This document shows positions 32,485 to 44,240 of a stretch of DNA of 64,000 nt, in pieces. The stretch covers positions 39,512,183-39,576,182 of the forward strand of contig JASXTE010000002.1 in assembly GCA_030280995.1 (NCBI GenBank). Reading direction: 5' to 3'. Within the stretch, counting starts at the first letter, position 1, and each line of letters starts with the position of its first letter. Below the pieces are notes generated by a model that saw only the letters and a program-made list of their open reading frames with translations, was not told the DNA's origin and searched no databases. Source of the DNA: Hemileia vastatrix. Its lineage: Eukaryota; Basidiomycota; Pucciniomycetes; Pucciniales; Zaghouaniaceae. The position numbers and the translations under genes are program-made.

Positions 32485-32623
32485 GTAAATTTGGCTTCAC
32501 TGGCTGAAAAACACGTTTCTGATATAACTCTTGATGCCGAAATTTTTTTAGTAGATGAAAAAGATATTCCACTACTTTTGACTTGCTCCTCTTACTTTTC
32601 GTCTTTCAATCTGTGCCTTCCAT
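32485..32623 (+). pseudogene. Open frame interrupted by LINE-B
   Basis: A frame without its own clear Met reads SLAEKHVSDITLDAEIFLVD, then EKDIPLLLTC. It runs up to the LINE-B target duplication. Continuing from the second copy of the duplication at 38515 the same frame stays open for another 29 codons to a TGA at 38602-38604. This suggests that the LINE entered a coding exon, but the frame is short and the match could be chance. No family is recognised. Confidence 0.3.
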
Positions 32624-32672
32624 CTTGTCACTTTCACCTCTCTCTTTGTATATATATATACACAAGTCAGAC

Positions 32673-34303
32673 ATGGATTCTGACCAGAACAATGACCTTA
32701 TGCAAATTGACGTGACTGACGCGCTGCGGCCTTTACCGCCCTCCTTCTGGCCCCAGAATCCCCACCTCCGCCAAGCTCTATCCCTCCTACTTGCCCTACT
32801 GCAAGTAATCCTGAACCTCCCGCTCAGCCAATTGCCCCTCCCTCTCCCAAACCCGTTTGTCATCCAAAAAGATGCAGGTTTTCTTTGCCCCCTGCTCCCT
32901 ATGGGCCCCCTCGCGATGACTCTTCTAGCACCTTGGAGGAAGCTAGAGCTGCTCACCCCAGGCTCTTCTTCAAACCTACTATCTCTCAATCCCAAACCCT
33001 CAATGACTCCTGTCATAACCCGGCTAATCCATTTATGGATTTTAGTCTCACCTCTGCTCCCATACTCAGTCAACCCTGACTCTCTGGCAACACACATTGT
33101 CCATCTGGTGGGTATATCCTGTACCACAAATGCTGCTGCCCTGTCCTCCTGCCTCACCAATCTACTGGACACTATCAAAGAGCCGCCATGCAAAGGGACT
33201 AATGTTACAGTTCACAAAGCTGTTTTGTCAGATATCAAGGCCCTGGCTGCCACTATCTCCCATCAAGCAAGCCAGGCTGACTTCCACCAAGAGCCACCAA
33301 ATGCATCTCCTCCCTCACCAACAAGATTAAAAAGCTTCTCACCTGCATCCCACATCTACCTTCTCCTGCCTCCCCATCTATGTTCCCTCCCAAGAACATC
33401 CCCTCCTCCCACCCTTCATTTACCCAAGTTGCCTCTTCTAGGTTGTCTCCCTCAGTGCAACATTCTCAACCTTTGTTGGGTCTCCCTCACTTCACCATAA
33501 AACAATCCAACCCTTCTTCTCCAGTCCTGACAGACTTATCCAATTCTCAACTCCTCACCCTGCTCAACAACAAAATTAATGCTAAAAACATTCATAACAA
33601 TTCATCCAACACAATTACATGTATTCAAGGGATCATTAAACATAAGTCAAATGACTTCACAATCACTGCGGCCACCCCTAGTGATCTCAATGCTCTCACA
33701 TGTGCATGGCAGTCAAGGATCCCTAAAGGTCTTATCTATAAAGCCCATACTTACTCAGTGGTAGTCTATGGGGTTCCAACTTACTATGACTTTGATAGCC
33801 AAACATATATTGACTTTTTAATTGATGATAACCCTGGTACTCTCAAGTCTTTATATCAAGTTACATGGTTAAGAAGGCCTGAAGCCAGAGCAGGGAAAAA
33901 TCATTCCTCTGCAGTGCTTCATCTTCTTGACAAAAATGTTGCTGATGCATTATCATCCCCCTCTTCTCCCTTTCCATTATACATTGAAGGACAGGTTTGC
34001 TGCACTGAAGCCATCAATCACAAACAAAACACCTGCTTCAAGTGTTGGGGCAACAACCACCTATCCATTCACTGTGCCCTCCCCCCTAGATGCTCCAATT
34101 GTGCTGGTCACCATAGTTCCAAGTCATGCAAAGGGCAGAAGCTATCTTCACCAGTTTGCTTTAGACACATTGATGCCCTGCCCCACAATCACCCAATTAA
34201 AACAGCCAAAATTTCACTACACATGCTCCTTAATGAACCAGATTCCCCTCCCCTGTTTTATCTCCCTCATCTTCCTTCCTGCCCTGTCAATAAATCTCTA
34301 TGA
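32673..34303 (+). pseudogene. LINE-B ORF1: Gag-like protein with two CCHC knuckles
   Basis: Begins MDSDQNNDLMQIDVTDALR, continues Pro/Leu/Ser-rich, changes frame near 32880-33100 and again around 33400, then reads TWLRRPEARAGKNHSSAVLH and two knuckles, CFKCWGNNHLSIHC and CSNCAGHHSSKSC. All Cys/His are present in both, in contrast to LINE-A. The downstream SPVCFRHIDALPH is shared with LINE-A. It should bind element RNA. Confidence 0.8.
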
Positions 34304-34334
34304 AAGGGTAACCCAACCATTTGCCTAAGCTTCC

Positions 34335-37300
34335 CTTTACTGTTTTCCAACTAAACTGTCATCACTTAATTTATGTCTTTCATTCTCTTTTTAATCACCC
34401 TGAAGCTTCATATTATGATGTCCTTGCCATACAAGAGACTTTCCTGTAGCCAGATCACTTTTCACTGGCCTGGCCTCAAGGCTGGCATCTTTTCTTTCCA
34501 CTGACCACCTCTTCCCCCCCAATCTACTCCTATCCATTGTTGTTTCTACATTAAGAAAAATTCCCCTTCATCTTTTCACCTCTCTCCCCTCCCCTTCTCT
34601 CAACCTCACTCTCCTTCTCATTGATCTCAACCCTCTGCCCTTTCTTCTTGTCAATATTTACAATCCATGCCAAACATTTACCTCCACACAAAATATTTTT
34701 CCCTCTCTCTCCCCATTTATTAATATCCCTACCTTCCTCTTTACTGACTCCAATCTTCATCATGATTTGTGGGCCAGTGCAGATAAGCACACCTACAATC
34801 ATTCCACAGCCACCTTCTTCTTAGATTCTATTTACAACTTGAACATGACACTCATCTCCCAACCTGGGGTTCCAACTTTTTGCAACACTAGTAATTTCAT
34901 CTTGGTGATTGACCTGGTATTCTCTAATTTTCCAGCCATGGATTTGGTGATCATCTGTGTACTTGATTGTAATGGATCCTCTTCTCATCAATCACTTGTT
35001 ACCAATTTATTTCTTGCCCCTCTCCCAAAGATGCACAAACCCTTTCTCAATTGGAATAATTTTGATGAGTCTTCTCTTTCCTCTACATCCCCCTCCCCCT
35101 CTGACAATGATCAGGCTGCCAAATATGTGACTTCCATATTTATCAAACTAATGAAACATTTTGTCTGGCTGAAGCAGCCTGGCTTGTCATGTTGTGTATG
35201 GTGGAACAGAGAAATCTTGGATCCCCTTAAAAAATCCTGTGACAAAGTCCAGAGAAAAATGGGCTCCTCTCCTAGTCCCAACAACACAGTAGAGTTCCTG
35301 TCAGCATGCAAAACTTTCTGGTGTAAAATAAAACTCCTTCAAAAAATTCCATTAGCGAAATTTCTTGTCCTTACTCACTCCTATCATGCTTCACAAACCT
35401 GCTAAGTATCTTTCACTCCCCTCTGACTCATGCTCTAATCCTTAACTAACAGATGAGACAGGAGATATTATTAATGATAACTTCTTAAAAACCTTAATGC
35501 TTTTTGAAGGCACATTTTTGCTTCAATTCCATCTGATCTATATTCAACTCCCCCTCTTAAATCTCTGCCCTTCACCAAGCATGAGTTGATTAACACCCTA
35601 CTCCAAACAAAGAAAGGAAGAGTTTCTGGTCCTGATGGGATTCAAATCCTCTTCTTCACTGTAATCCTCATTCAGTAGCTGAAATTCTCTTACCCCTGTT
35701 TCAACAGTGTTTGAACATGTTAGGATTTGGTTGCAAGGTGGGGAGGAGGAGTGCTATGGGCACTATGCATTGTAAAGAGGCGGAGGAGTGGGTATTGCAT
35801 AAGGAGGTTATATGGAGCAAGCACTGTGAAGTGCTCCTCATTGGAAAACTTCTATAGTTATCTAATTACTCTCTTGTCTTACTGTTAAAAGTAGCATAGT
35901 CAGTCCTGCCTTCCCTTACTGTTGGTAGTCCCGACATAGTCAGTCTAGTTTGTCTCACTGCTGTACCCAGCATAGTCAGTCCTGTTAAGGCTAGTGTTAG
36001 AGCTAGTAGTAGTCCAACTTCCTAGGTCTTAACAGAACACAGGTTACTATCCTAATACCTGGAAATGTGCTAGATTGGTGATCATCCCCAAAACTGGTCA
36101 CCCTAATTATTCAGTTCCCAGTGCATTCTTCCTGATTGCACTTCTCAACACAGTGTGTAAGCTGTTGGACTCATTTCTGACCAATTGTTTATTCTTCTAC
36201 ATGGAATCAGGAAACCTCCTCCATGAAAACCACTTTGGTGGTTGTCCCCTGAGAAGCACATCAAATGCTTTACTACACCTCACAGTCTGGACAAAGGACC
36301 AATGGCAGCTAGGTAGGGTTGTTGATGCACTTTCTCTAGATGTCAAAGGTTCATTTCCATCAGTGAATACAAAAAGTCTTTTTCACACTCTCCTTTCACT
36401 CCCGCTCCATCAAGACTTGATTGATTTTATCTCTAATTCCCTTGAGGGTCAGAACACTAGCATTTCTTTCTCCACATACAAGTCTCCCAATAAATTTTTT
36501 CCTAAGAACCTCCCTCAAGGCTCCCCTTTATCTCTTCTACTATACACCATTAATTTACAATTCTACTTTACTCACCCTCCCTTCTCTCTCAAGGTCCAGC
36601 TTAGCCATAGGATATATTGACAACATCATATTCCTTACAGCTGACAAGGACCCTATGATAACAAAAAGCTGTCAAAATTAGGTGATGAGGCCCTTTCCTG
36701 GGGTTGTTCACATGCAGCAGTGTTTTATCTATATAAAACCAAATGCCTTCCCCTCTCAAATTCTCCTCACTCCCTTATTTTTAACAGTCAACCACTTGCA
36801 CCTGTCACCTTAATCAAGTAGTAGGGAATGGAACTCAACTCAACTCTCTCATTCAAGCCCAACAGTATCAAGCTTGTTGCTAAAGGGCTTCAAGCCACCT
36901 CTGCCATCAATCAACTTGCATCATTTTGCTGGGGTATCTCTTTCCATCAATACAAGCTACTTATTAACTCTCTTATTCACTCCAGCATGGACTATGCTGC
37001 TATTGTCTGGCACAACCCAAGGAAAACATCATGTAAAAAAAGGATGTTGCCAGTTTTTGACAATAGGGTCACCAGAAGAGCATTAGGTTGCTTCTGATCC
37101 ACTCAAGTATGCCTACTCCTCCATGATTTAGTTTCTCTCCCAAGCAAACAGCAATTAGACATTGTGGTATGCAAAGCCTGGGAAATACTTCTCACTATTC
37201 CCTCTTGCAACCCAATGGCATGGATTTCCAAATCAGTCCTCAACTCCCCTCTGCCTAAATCAAATCTTCACCCTCTTCACTTCCTCCCCTCATTCTTCCC

Positions 37301-38349
37301 TCTAAATACCATGGACTTGCAAATATTAGCAACCTTCCCCCAACGGACCCCTCCTCTATTCAAAAAGGTCATTGATTCATCCAAAGAAAAGACCGTTGAG
37401 CATGTTTTCCACTCCTTTAAATATCACCCCTTACCTTCACAATAAATCTACACTGATGGTTCAAGATCCAAGGATGGAGTATTCTCAGCTCCATTTGATC
37501 CTGGTATCTATCTTCCCTTTTTATCTTGACTGGAAGATGCTTATTTGTACTCAGTTTTTAAGGCAGAGCTTGTGGGTGTTCTTTTAGGGCTCCAGCTCTT
37601 TTTAACTAATCCCTTTAACAGCATTCTTCTGTCAGTCACAATCCTCTCAGACAGTCAAGCAGTAATCAAGAAATCATCTTTCATATCCTCACATTCCCCT
37701 AATGCATTGGTACTTATCTCCATAGAGCATGCAGTTTATCAAATCATTGAACATAACTCCACTCTGAAAGTGAGACTACAATGGTGCCTGGGAAATTATG
37801 CATCCCAGGAAATGAGGTGATTGACTCTATGGCTAATGGATCTCACCCTCTTGCCTCTTTTGCTGATTATTTCGTTTCCTTTCACCCTCTCTCCCCCTCT
37901 GTCTCTGCTCTGAAATAATTCTTAAATTTACATCAATCTTCTCTCCTCCTGTCTCCTTCATCACTAGACATTCTTAGGTAACTCAGAGGGAAATTTGAAC
38001 CCACTCAAATTTTCAAATCACTCTCAATTCTCCCAAAAGCTCTAACTAATGCCTTTTCCAAATGCTTATCTGGACACTCTCCTCTAAAAAACTAGCTCTT
38101 TTGTTTCAAGGCAGTCAATTCTCTAATTTTCACCCTCTGTTCCACAGGGGCAAAGGATATGCCAGAGAATGTTTTGCTCTTCTGCCTTCCCATTCTGTTA
38201 AGCTTCATACCCTTATTAGAATAGTTACTAAACTCAATTTGCCCTTCACCACTTCTGCCCTCTTGTCTAACTCTCCTGTCATGGCTGATGTGGAAAAATT
38301 TTTAGTTGATACTAGCAGATTATCTAATAACTTGCCTTTATCCCAGTAG
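34335..38349 (+). pseudogene. LINE-B ORF2: endonuclease, RT, RNase H
   Basis: Endonuclease: QLNCHHLIYVFHSLF, then DVLAIQETFL (about 34350-34448), TDSNLHHDLWASADKHTYN (about 34743-34795) and SSHQSLVTNL (about 34980). RT: KKGRVSGPDGIQ (about 35606), VIIPKTGHPNYSVP (about 36079), LSLDVKGSFPSVN (about 36330), PKNLPQGSPLS (about 36502) and GYIDNIIFLTA (about 36607), where the expected YIDD reads YIDN. RNase H: IYTDGSRSKDGVFS (about 37445), FKAELVGVLLGLQLF (about 37557), LSDSQAVI (about 37645). Many stops and frameshifts plus the LTR at 35718-36034 make it inactive. Confidence 0.8.
35718..36034 (+). mobile_element. 317-bp solo LTR inside LINE-B RT
   Basis: Begins TGTTAGG and ends CTTAACA, with TG...CA termini and a TGTTA/TAACA inverted end. 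It is flanked by identical 5-bp GAACA (35713-35717 and 36035-36039). Removing it and one GAACA leaves the RT frame continuous (QQCLN...YYPNTWKCARL). Inside, gcatagtcagtcctg recurs three times (about 35893-35970). It has no coding capacity. It belongs to an LTR family different from gypsy 1-4, and orientation is uncertain. Confidence 0.9.
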
Positions 38350-38514
38350 TGATTCACAAAGTGTTACTGTTTAAATTGCCATTAGTTTCCCCCTAAAATT
38401 TCTGTCTCTCTCAATATGTGATTATTTTTACATGTGGTTACTGTCTCCTTCATGCCTCTTTCTGGGTGAGACTTTATGAAATTAAAAATAAATAAATAAA
38501 TCTGTGCCTTCCAT

Positions 38515-39980
38515 TGGAATTCAAGTCTTTTAACCTCTTTCGAAAACATTTTTTCAAGATGTCAAAAATGAAACTATCACTTATTGGAGAGGAAGATAAA
38601 AAATGAATCGGAAAATCAAATCAATGGAATTAGTGTGATAGTCATTTTTATCAATAGTTTTATAGATGCAGTGAACCAAAAGTTGACATATAAAACTGGC
38701 TAATATTAATTTCTGGTCTCTCAAAGGGGGTATCAAAGTTAGAAATCTTCCATTTTAAAATATATATTTTATCCACCAAATAAACTATGATTATATTATA
38801 AAATATGTCATATTTTGCCCCCCAAACACCTTTTTACTGATATTTAACGTCAAGTTTGTGCCTTTCTTGTTTATTGTGAAATACCTTTTAAATAATTACA
38901 AAAATCTAACTTTTAAACCCCTTATAATCCCCCAAATTTTTGTGTATATTTTTTTTCCTATCTTTCTTATAATTTATTTTTGTGAAAACTATCAATAGAA
39001 ACAACACTCAATATAAAGATTCATTTGTTTTTTATCCCCATTTCAAATGGAAATTTTTATTTTCCATTTTTTTTAAATTTTATAAATAGTTTTTTATTTT
39101 TATTTTTATTTTTATTTTTTTGAGATGTATATGTATATGTTAGGGAGTGTCAAAAATTAACATATAGGCCATTCAAGCACATCCCAAAAAATGTACCAAG
39201 TAAGTCATTTTAATTTGAAGTACATCTGTTCATAAGCAGTATACCTCAAAAGCATATTTCTTCCTTAACACACCATCTGTTGGGTACACCCAAGCCTTTC
39301 AATCACTTCTTCCCCTTAACTTGATTAGTCAGAATTAGGTACACACATGCTCATACCTTGAAATTATTATTCATCTAATTCTTAGGGGCTTATTCATACA
39401 TGCATAGTACACTGTTAATCAAGCCTTAAGTCCCCCCATCATCATACTTTAACCCTTAATTCCTCCCACCCTTGATTACTTCTGCCTTTATTTTTTCCAT
39501 AAAAAACTACCATGAGTCCTTCACTTTGTCAAAAGCTTCAAACAGCCACTAATTCTCTGGCCTTTACAAGAAAAAAAACATGGAACCTGCTAGAAGGTTC
39601 CTATCCCTGACTGAACTATGGTAGTTCAATTGGGGGGAGGCACCTGCTAGCAAGTTCCGAATTTTTTTCCCTTGTGACTTGAATTATGGTCAATTTTGAT
39701 ACTGATTCTGATTCCAAATTAGATTTATTTTATATAAGCCACCTCTTTAGGAAGGGCTACCTTACTTGCTAAACACCTTCTATTCACCATCAACAATAAT
39801 ATTAACTCCAAAATCTTTTTGAAATTCCTAAACCTAGCTTTCTACAAATGTTCCAAACTTCTTATCATGGTTTCAATCATCCTTCAATTCTTCATCTCAA
39901 CCTAGTGGAATGTGTGCCAAAATTCTTCCTATTACTCTTGCTTATTTTTCAGACACAGCTTAATTATCAAATATTACAGC
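38515..39980. other. No recognisable gene
   Basis: AT-rich DNA. It holds the end of the interrupted frame (38515-38604), (TTTTTA)n-like sequence at 39080-39120, and two GCTAGC-type palindromes at 39582-39658. No domain-like frame is visible. Confidence 0.4.
39582..39658. repeat. Pair of GCTAG-centred palindromes
   Basis: GGAACCTGCTAGAAGGTTCC (39582-39601) and, after a 37-bp spacer, GGCACCTGCTAGCAAGTTCC (39639-39658), the second preceded by ttggggggag. They resemble the termini of the MITE at 2293-2526 and of the 9.9-kb segment at 48860-58750, and may be a collapsed or internally deleted member. Confidence 0.55.
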
Positions 39981-40290
39981 CAGACCCAAAAAACTTGGTG
40001 GGAAACATATTGTTTATTGAAACTTTTTGAATTTTTCAAAAAAATTTCTGGAAAAATCTGCAGCACAAAATCATCCATACTCAGTTTCCAATGGGTTTTT
40101 TCAGATTGGTACTGATTTTATCATTCCACCTTGCATGCTGGCATGGAGAGAAAATCTTACAACTGGCTCATACTATCAAGGACTCTCAGCTCACCCACCC
40201 TCCTTGATCTTTTTTCTTAAAGTCTTATTTTTCAATTTTGGGCTTAGCTTGCAATTTTTTTTGAGGTAAGCAGTTTTTTTTATTTACTGT
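39981..40290 (+). repeat. Left arm of an inverted repeat
   Basis: About 310 bp, readable from cagacccaaaaaacttggtg to agcagttttttttatttac, with the landmark ctctcagctcacccaccct. The right arm is at 43441-43781 in inverse orientation. The divergence is moderate with small indels. Confidence 0.75.
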
Positions 40291-40489
40291 TTCCCTTTTT
40301 TATTCCATTGTAAGCTATTCACCTTCCACTAACACTTAATTTACAGATCAACCTACTCCCACAAAGACATACATTAATTATGATCCACAGTTTAAAGTAA
40401 CAGTTTTAATGTAAGCTTCAAATGGTAAATCTCTGAAATAAATAAATGAAAAGCATGTCTTTCAAGTTCATGAAAACTCATTTCATTTT

Positions 40490-41400
40490 TGGCTTAAACT
40501 CTACAAAGAAACTAAGGCTGTGGTAATTGATCTAAACACTTATCTCAAATGAGTTCTCCCCTTGGCATTGAAGAAGAGTATTGTCTGTTAATTCTTGATA
40601 TGGTCTCTCAAGATCCTACTTTTAATTAAGATGGTATCCAGAGCCATTTGTTACTTGAATACAATATCAGTGTATCAAAAGCTACAATTGGAAAAGAACT
40701 TGTGCCTGACTTCATATGTCCAAAAAAAGAATCCAGAGATTTAATCCTGACCAAAAAAAATGTGTAGAGCACAATATTTTTGAAATTTTGACGTGATTGA
40801 CCCAAATTTTTTTGTTTTTACTGGTGTGTTATTTTTTTTGGTCCTGAAGACGATTGTTCTCATTATATTGTTGATATTTTACAAAATAGAGGATGGTAAG
40901 TGAAAGGTCAACATAAAAAGTGCATATAAAAAGTTAGGGCCACTCATCAATTTAACTTGATCCCAGCACGCTCTCTGTCTGTTTTTGGTGGAAAGTATAT
41001 TCCAAGTTGAAGCTGTCAACCAATTATGTTCTGAATTTTTTTTGAAAATAATTTTAGTATGTTTATTTTCTTTGGTTTTTGTGCCAACTATGATCTAATC
41101 CATCATTTAAAAGATGCTTCAGATGAAACCATATCCTGGCCCAAATTGTGTGCTCATAATGGGTAATGCCGCTTTCCATCACAGTAGAAGAATCTCTGAG
41201 ATTATTGAAGCTCATGGTCTTAGAATTTTTTATTTTCCTGCATAATCACCTGACTATAACTTAATAAATAATGCTTTAGTTTCCTTAAGAGTAATCTCAA
41301 GTTCTATGCAAAATTGACTGGAGGTGAGGAAGATGGAGAGGTTATTCATGGTTGGGTTAAATTTTATTCAAAAAAATGATGATGAAAAGTTTATTTAAAG
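40490..41400 (+). pseudogene. IS630/Tc1-mariner-type transposase relic
   Basis: The clearest part, 41114-41290, reads MKPYPGPNCVLIMGNAAFHH, then SRRISEIIEAHGLRIFYFPA, stop, SPDYNLINNALVSL. This is the DDE_3-type segment in which the family has VxxxDNA and YSPDLNPIE. Here the second catalytic Asp is Gly (MGNA) and the acidic residue of the last block is changed to Asn. Upstream, an HTH-like stretch (EEEYCLLILDMVSQDPTF, then NISVSKATIGKELV) lies near 40565-40710, separated by stops and shifts. It lies between the inverted arms at 39981 and 43441. Confidence 0.7.
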
Positions 41401-41699
41401 CTACTGGATATTTGCCATAGTATCTAGGTTTTATAACTTTTAGTCAGTTAGTTTGTCAGAAATATCAGTATTTGTTTTGAAAAATCAGGTGTTTTTAACA
41501 TGAAATAAAGTGACTCTACAATTTGTCTAAATTTTCAATGTTTAGTTTGAAAACTCAGGTTTTAATAACATGCAATTAAGTGACTCTAAAATTTTTCAGA
41601 ATTTTCAGAGTTTGGTTTGAAAATTTCTAGTTGTAATTTATATAATAAGTTTTTTAATTTTGTGTATGAGCTAAAACAATTTTCATTGCCCCATATTTA

Positions 41700-43260
41700 A
41701 TGGTAAAAAATATACACCCTTCAATTTAAGCATAAGCATAGAATATTTTTACTGTTCCATTTTTAAATGAAATAAATTTCCCCCTTTAATTTAACAAAGC
41801 AAATAAATTTTTTGTTTACAATCATCAAAATTCCTTATCCCTAGTCACCCAAGTTTTTTATAAGGTATGATGGGTATGTTTTGACACACCAAACTAAAGC
41901 TCTTGCATAGGAAGTAGGAACACCAACCTTGACTACCTTCTGTGCTGAAAAGTCACAATAAAACTTCCAAATGGTCCAATATAATTACCTCAAACCTTCT
42001 TGCAACTTTAAGTCATAGGGATCTACCCTTTCATATTTAAAAATTAGACAATTATTGACTCATCTTTAGGAAATATTTCTGTGTCAGGAGATATAAGAAT
42101 ATTTTGAGGAAGTGAGACAGCTGAACCATTTCCAAAGGAATAAAAAATAGCTGAAAAAGAAGCTAGGTTGTTCCAAGGATTGCTGGTTTAATTAACACCT
42201 ATTTCAGATCTATTTAATTTAATGGGAAATATTTTAGAATTATGAAATCTGAATTGAGAAGTGTTTGGGGGTACCATATGTGTTACTCAGCTGGGATAAT
42301 ATTTTAGAAAAAATATACAGCCAATAGAAGTATTTCAGTGAAAGTGATATGATAAATAAAATGTAAAGATAAAACTGAAATACAATTGAAAAAGCCCAAA
42401 TTTAAACCAAAGTAGATTTTATATTAAAAAATACCTGCAACTTTGAAGGATTAACACAGAAGTATGCTTCAGATTGGTTTTTGAGGTCCTCACAAAGAGG
42501 ATGAAATTCTTGAATTATATGGACAAGGTTGAAATGCTCTGAAATTAGCTGAGATCCTAGTCTAACATCACCAGAATCTCCACCATTATCATTTCTAGTG
42601 TTTTATGAGATAGTTCTTAGTTGTTGTGACATTGACTGTCTCTTTAATAAATCAAATAAAAAGATTAAGGCTATACTCAGTAAGATAAATGACAAAACAC
42701 TCACTTGAAATTTCCACTTTAGATCTTTTGTTCAGTACAGAAGATGATCCTATACTCCTCAGGTACAGTTTTTCAAACCTCTAGGAATTTTAGAAAAACT
42801 TTTCCAGTTGAAAATCATGAATTTTCCCTGGCTAAAACCATACCACCATGTGGGATGATAACATTCCATGACTAAGTGCCTGCATCAATTTGATATCTAA
42901 TGTGTTTAGCACACAGTTCCATTTTACCTTTTTTGATTGTTCTGATTGTATGATATTTAATATTGGATAAACTGGGAGTTAATGAGGTCCCAACTGAACC
43001 TAATATTTTAAGGTTCAGAAGTAATTCTGTCAAATTTGCACATGGGCTGATCACCAGATGAAAACCTCCTGCTTTAACCAGGAGTCATATCCTGTTTAGG
43101 AACAAAGAAAATTAATTCAGTGAAGATGGTGATTGATTTCCATTTCACTTCTTCTGATTCATCATCATTTGCATCACAAGGAAAATCTTCACTTGTTGAA
43201 GGATAATCAGGTGGCAGAGACTCATTGATAAATACACAAGTGTTAAACATATAATCTAAA
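41700..43260 (-). pseudogene. Unrecognised minus-strand coding relics
   Basis: Several minus-strand stretches look like decayed protein: SEDFPCDANDDESEEVKWK (about 43155-43210), NLTELLLNLKILGSVGTSL, then KYHTIRTIKKGKMELCAKHI (42872-43054), LCEDLKNQSEAYFCVNPSKL (about 42440-42500) and GVPTSYARALVWCVKTYPSY (about 41880-41935). Stops separate them. I do not recognise the family. The relics lie inside the inverted repeat on the strand opposite to the mariner-like transposase, so they may be a second gene of that element or an older insertion. Confidence 0.35.
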
Positions 43261-43349
43261 GAAAAATTATTGAGTTTAATTATAGCAGAATAAAAAAAGA
43301 GAAACTTACAGTCAATAGAAATGGTAAAAATCTTGAAATAGGATAGGAA

Positions 43350-43781
43350 AGGGGAAAGCTAATTGAGAGGGGTAGGTGAGCTGAGAGAGATTAATTTCTA
43401 TAAAGTTTTTTCTAACTTAAAAAGGAAGAAAAAAGAGCTATGGTAAATAAAAAAAACTGCTTCCCTCAATAATAAATTTCAAGACAAGCCAAAAATTGAA
43501 AAATAAGACTCTAAGAAAAAATACCAAGAAGAGTTAGGGAGGGGAAAGTTGATTGAGAAGGGTGGGTGAGCTGAGAGTGCTAGATTGATTGAGCCAGTTG
43601 AAAGATTTTTCTCCATTCTGAGGTGAAAGATGAAATGAAAAAATCAGTACCAACTTAAAACAGCCATTGGAAACTGAATCTGGATGATTGTGTACTGAAA
43701 CTTTGTTAAAAAATTTCTTTTGAGAAATGCAGAAATTTTCAATAAACTTTGCATTTCCCACAGAGCTTTTTGGGTCTTTCT
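43350..43781 (-). repeat. Right arm of the inverted repeat, with a partial tandem copy
   Basis: 43441-43781 is the inverse of 39981-40290 (gactctaagaaaaaatacc, gggtgggtgagctgagag, aaagcccaaaa-type blocks). A second partial copy of ggggaaag.tgattgag and gggtaggtgagctgagag lies at about 43352-43420, some 190 bp from the first, showing local duplication. Confidence 0.7.
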
Positions 43782-43790
43782 GTACTCAAA

Positions 43791-44240
43791 TTATTTCTTG
43801 ATTTCTTCTTTGATATCTTTATAAAAGTCTTTTATCATATCTCTTATACTCTTTTGTAAATTTTTAAACCTTTCTATATGTTTTTTACTCACTAACCTAC
43901 TAATTTCTAATAAAAATTTTTCTACTCCTTTTTTCAACCCTTTAATCCACTTATCCATAACCTCCATGATAAATTTTTCTTTCTCAATATCATCATATTC
44001 CAATCTCTGATTCCAAAAACTATCTTCATCCCCTGAATGTATACTATTATTTTGTGATTGTCTTCCATCTAATAAAGTTATAAACTTTGGTTAAATGTTT
44101 TCTTTTTCAAATAACTACATAGAACTCACTTAGAATAATTATCTTTATCCTTTTCCTGGGAATATATTCTTCAGTTAGAGATTCATCATCATGAATAACA
44201 ACTTCTTTAGTAATAGTAGTTTTATATAACAGCTTAGTAG
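43791..44240 (-). pseudogene. Unrecognised charged helical protein, C-terminal part
   Basis: The minus strand reads VVIHDDESLTEEYIPRKRI, a gap with a shift, then LLDGRQSQNNSIHSGDEDS, FWNQRLEYDDIEKEKF, and a strongly helical Lys/Glu-rich end, VEKFLLEISRLVSKKHIERF, then KDFYKDIKEEIKK and a stop at 43791. A further basic frame upstream (44296-44538, KKMKSLKKFKNEKMN) may belong to it. The heptad-like tail suggests a coiled coil or an oligomerisation region. I cannot name a family. It starts right beside the inverted-repeat arm. Confidence 0.4.

Larger units (their letters stand above)
28565..32607. other. CpG-retaining island between the two LINEs
   Basis: From about 28850 the sequence has frequent CpG (gcggaatc, tcgtcgtgaa, acgacgcc, cccgggg, caccgacaacg, tgacggaaac), unlike the neighbouring repeats. 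No transposon motif is seen. Several short open frames with possible splice signals are listed separately. It may be host genic or regulatory sequence, or a young unmethylated insertion. Confidence 0.45.
32624..38498 (+). mobile_element. LINE-B: non-LTR retrotransposon with 16-bp target duplication
   Basis: Flanked by identical AATCTGTGCCTTCCAT (32608-32623 and 38499-38514). The 5' end is cttgtcactttc, the ORF1 Met is at 32673, and the 3' end reads TGGGTGAGACTTTATG, then a tail with three AAAT repeats. It has the same domain order as LINE-A. It is full length or nearly so, but all reading frames are broken and a 317-bp LTR sits in RT. Confidence 0.9.

Noticed and set aside
32606..33193. 195-codon minus-strand frame opposite LINE-B ORF1
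   Set aside because: Shadow of the Pro/Ser-rich ORF1 on the other strand; crosses the LINE insertion boundary.
39130..41890. gggagtgtcaaaaattaacata and ggtgtgtcaaaacatac as ends of the mariner-like element
   Set aside because: The inverted match is short and gapped, and no flanking TA duplication was convincing.
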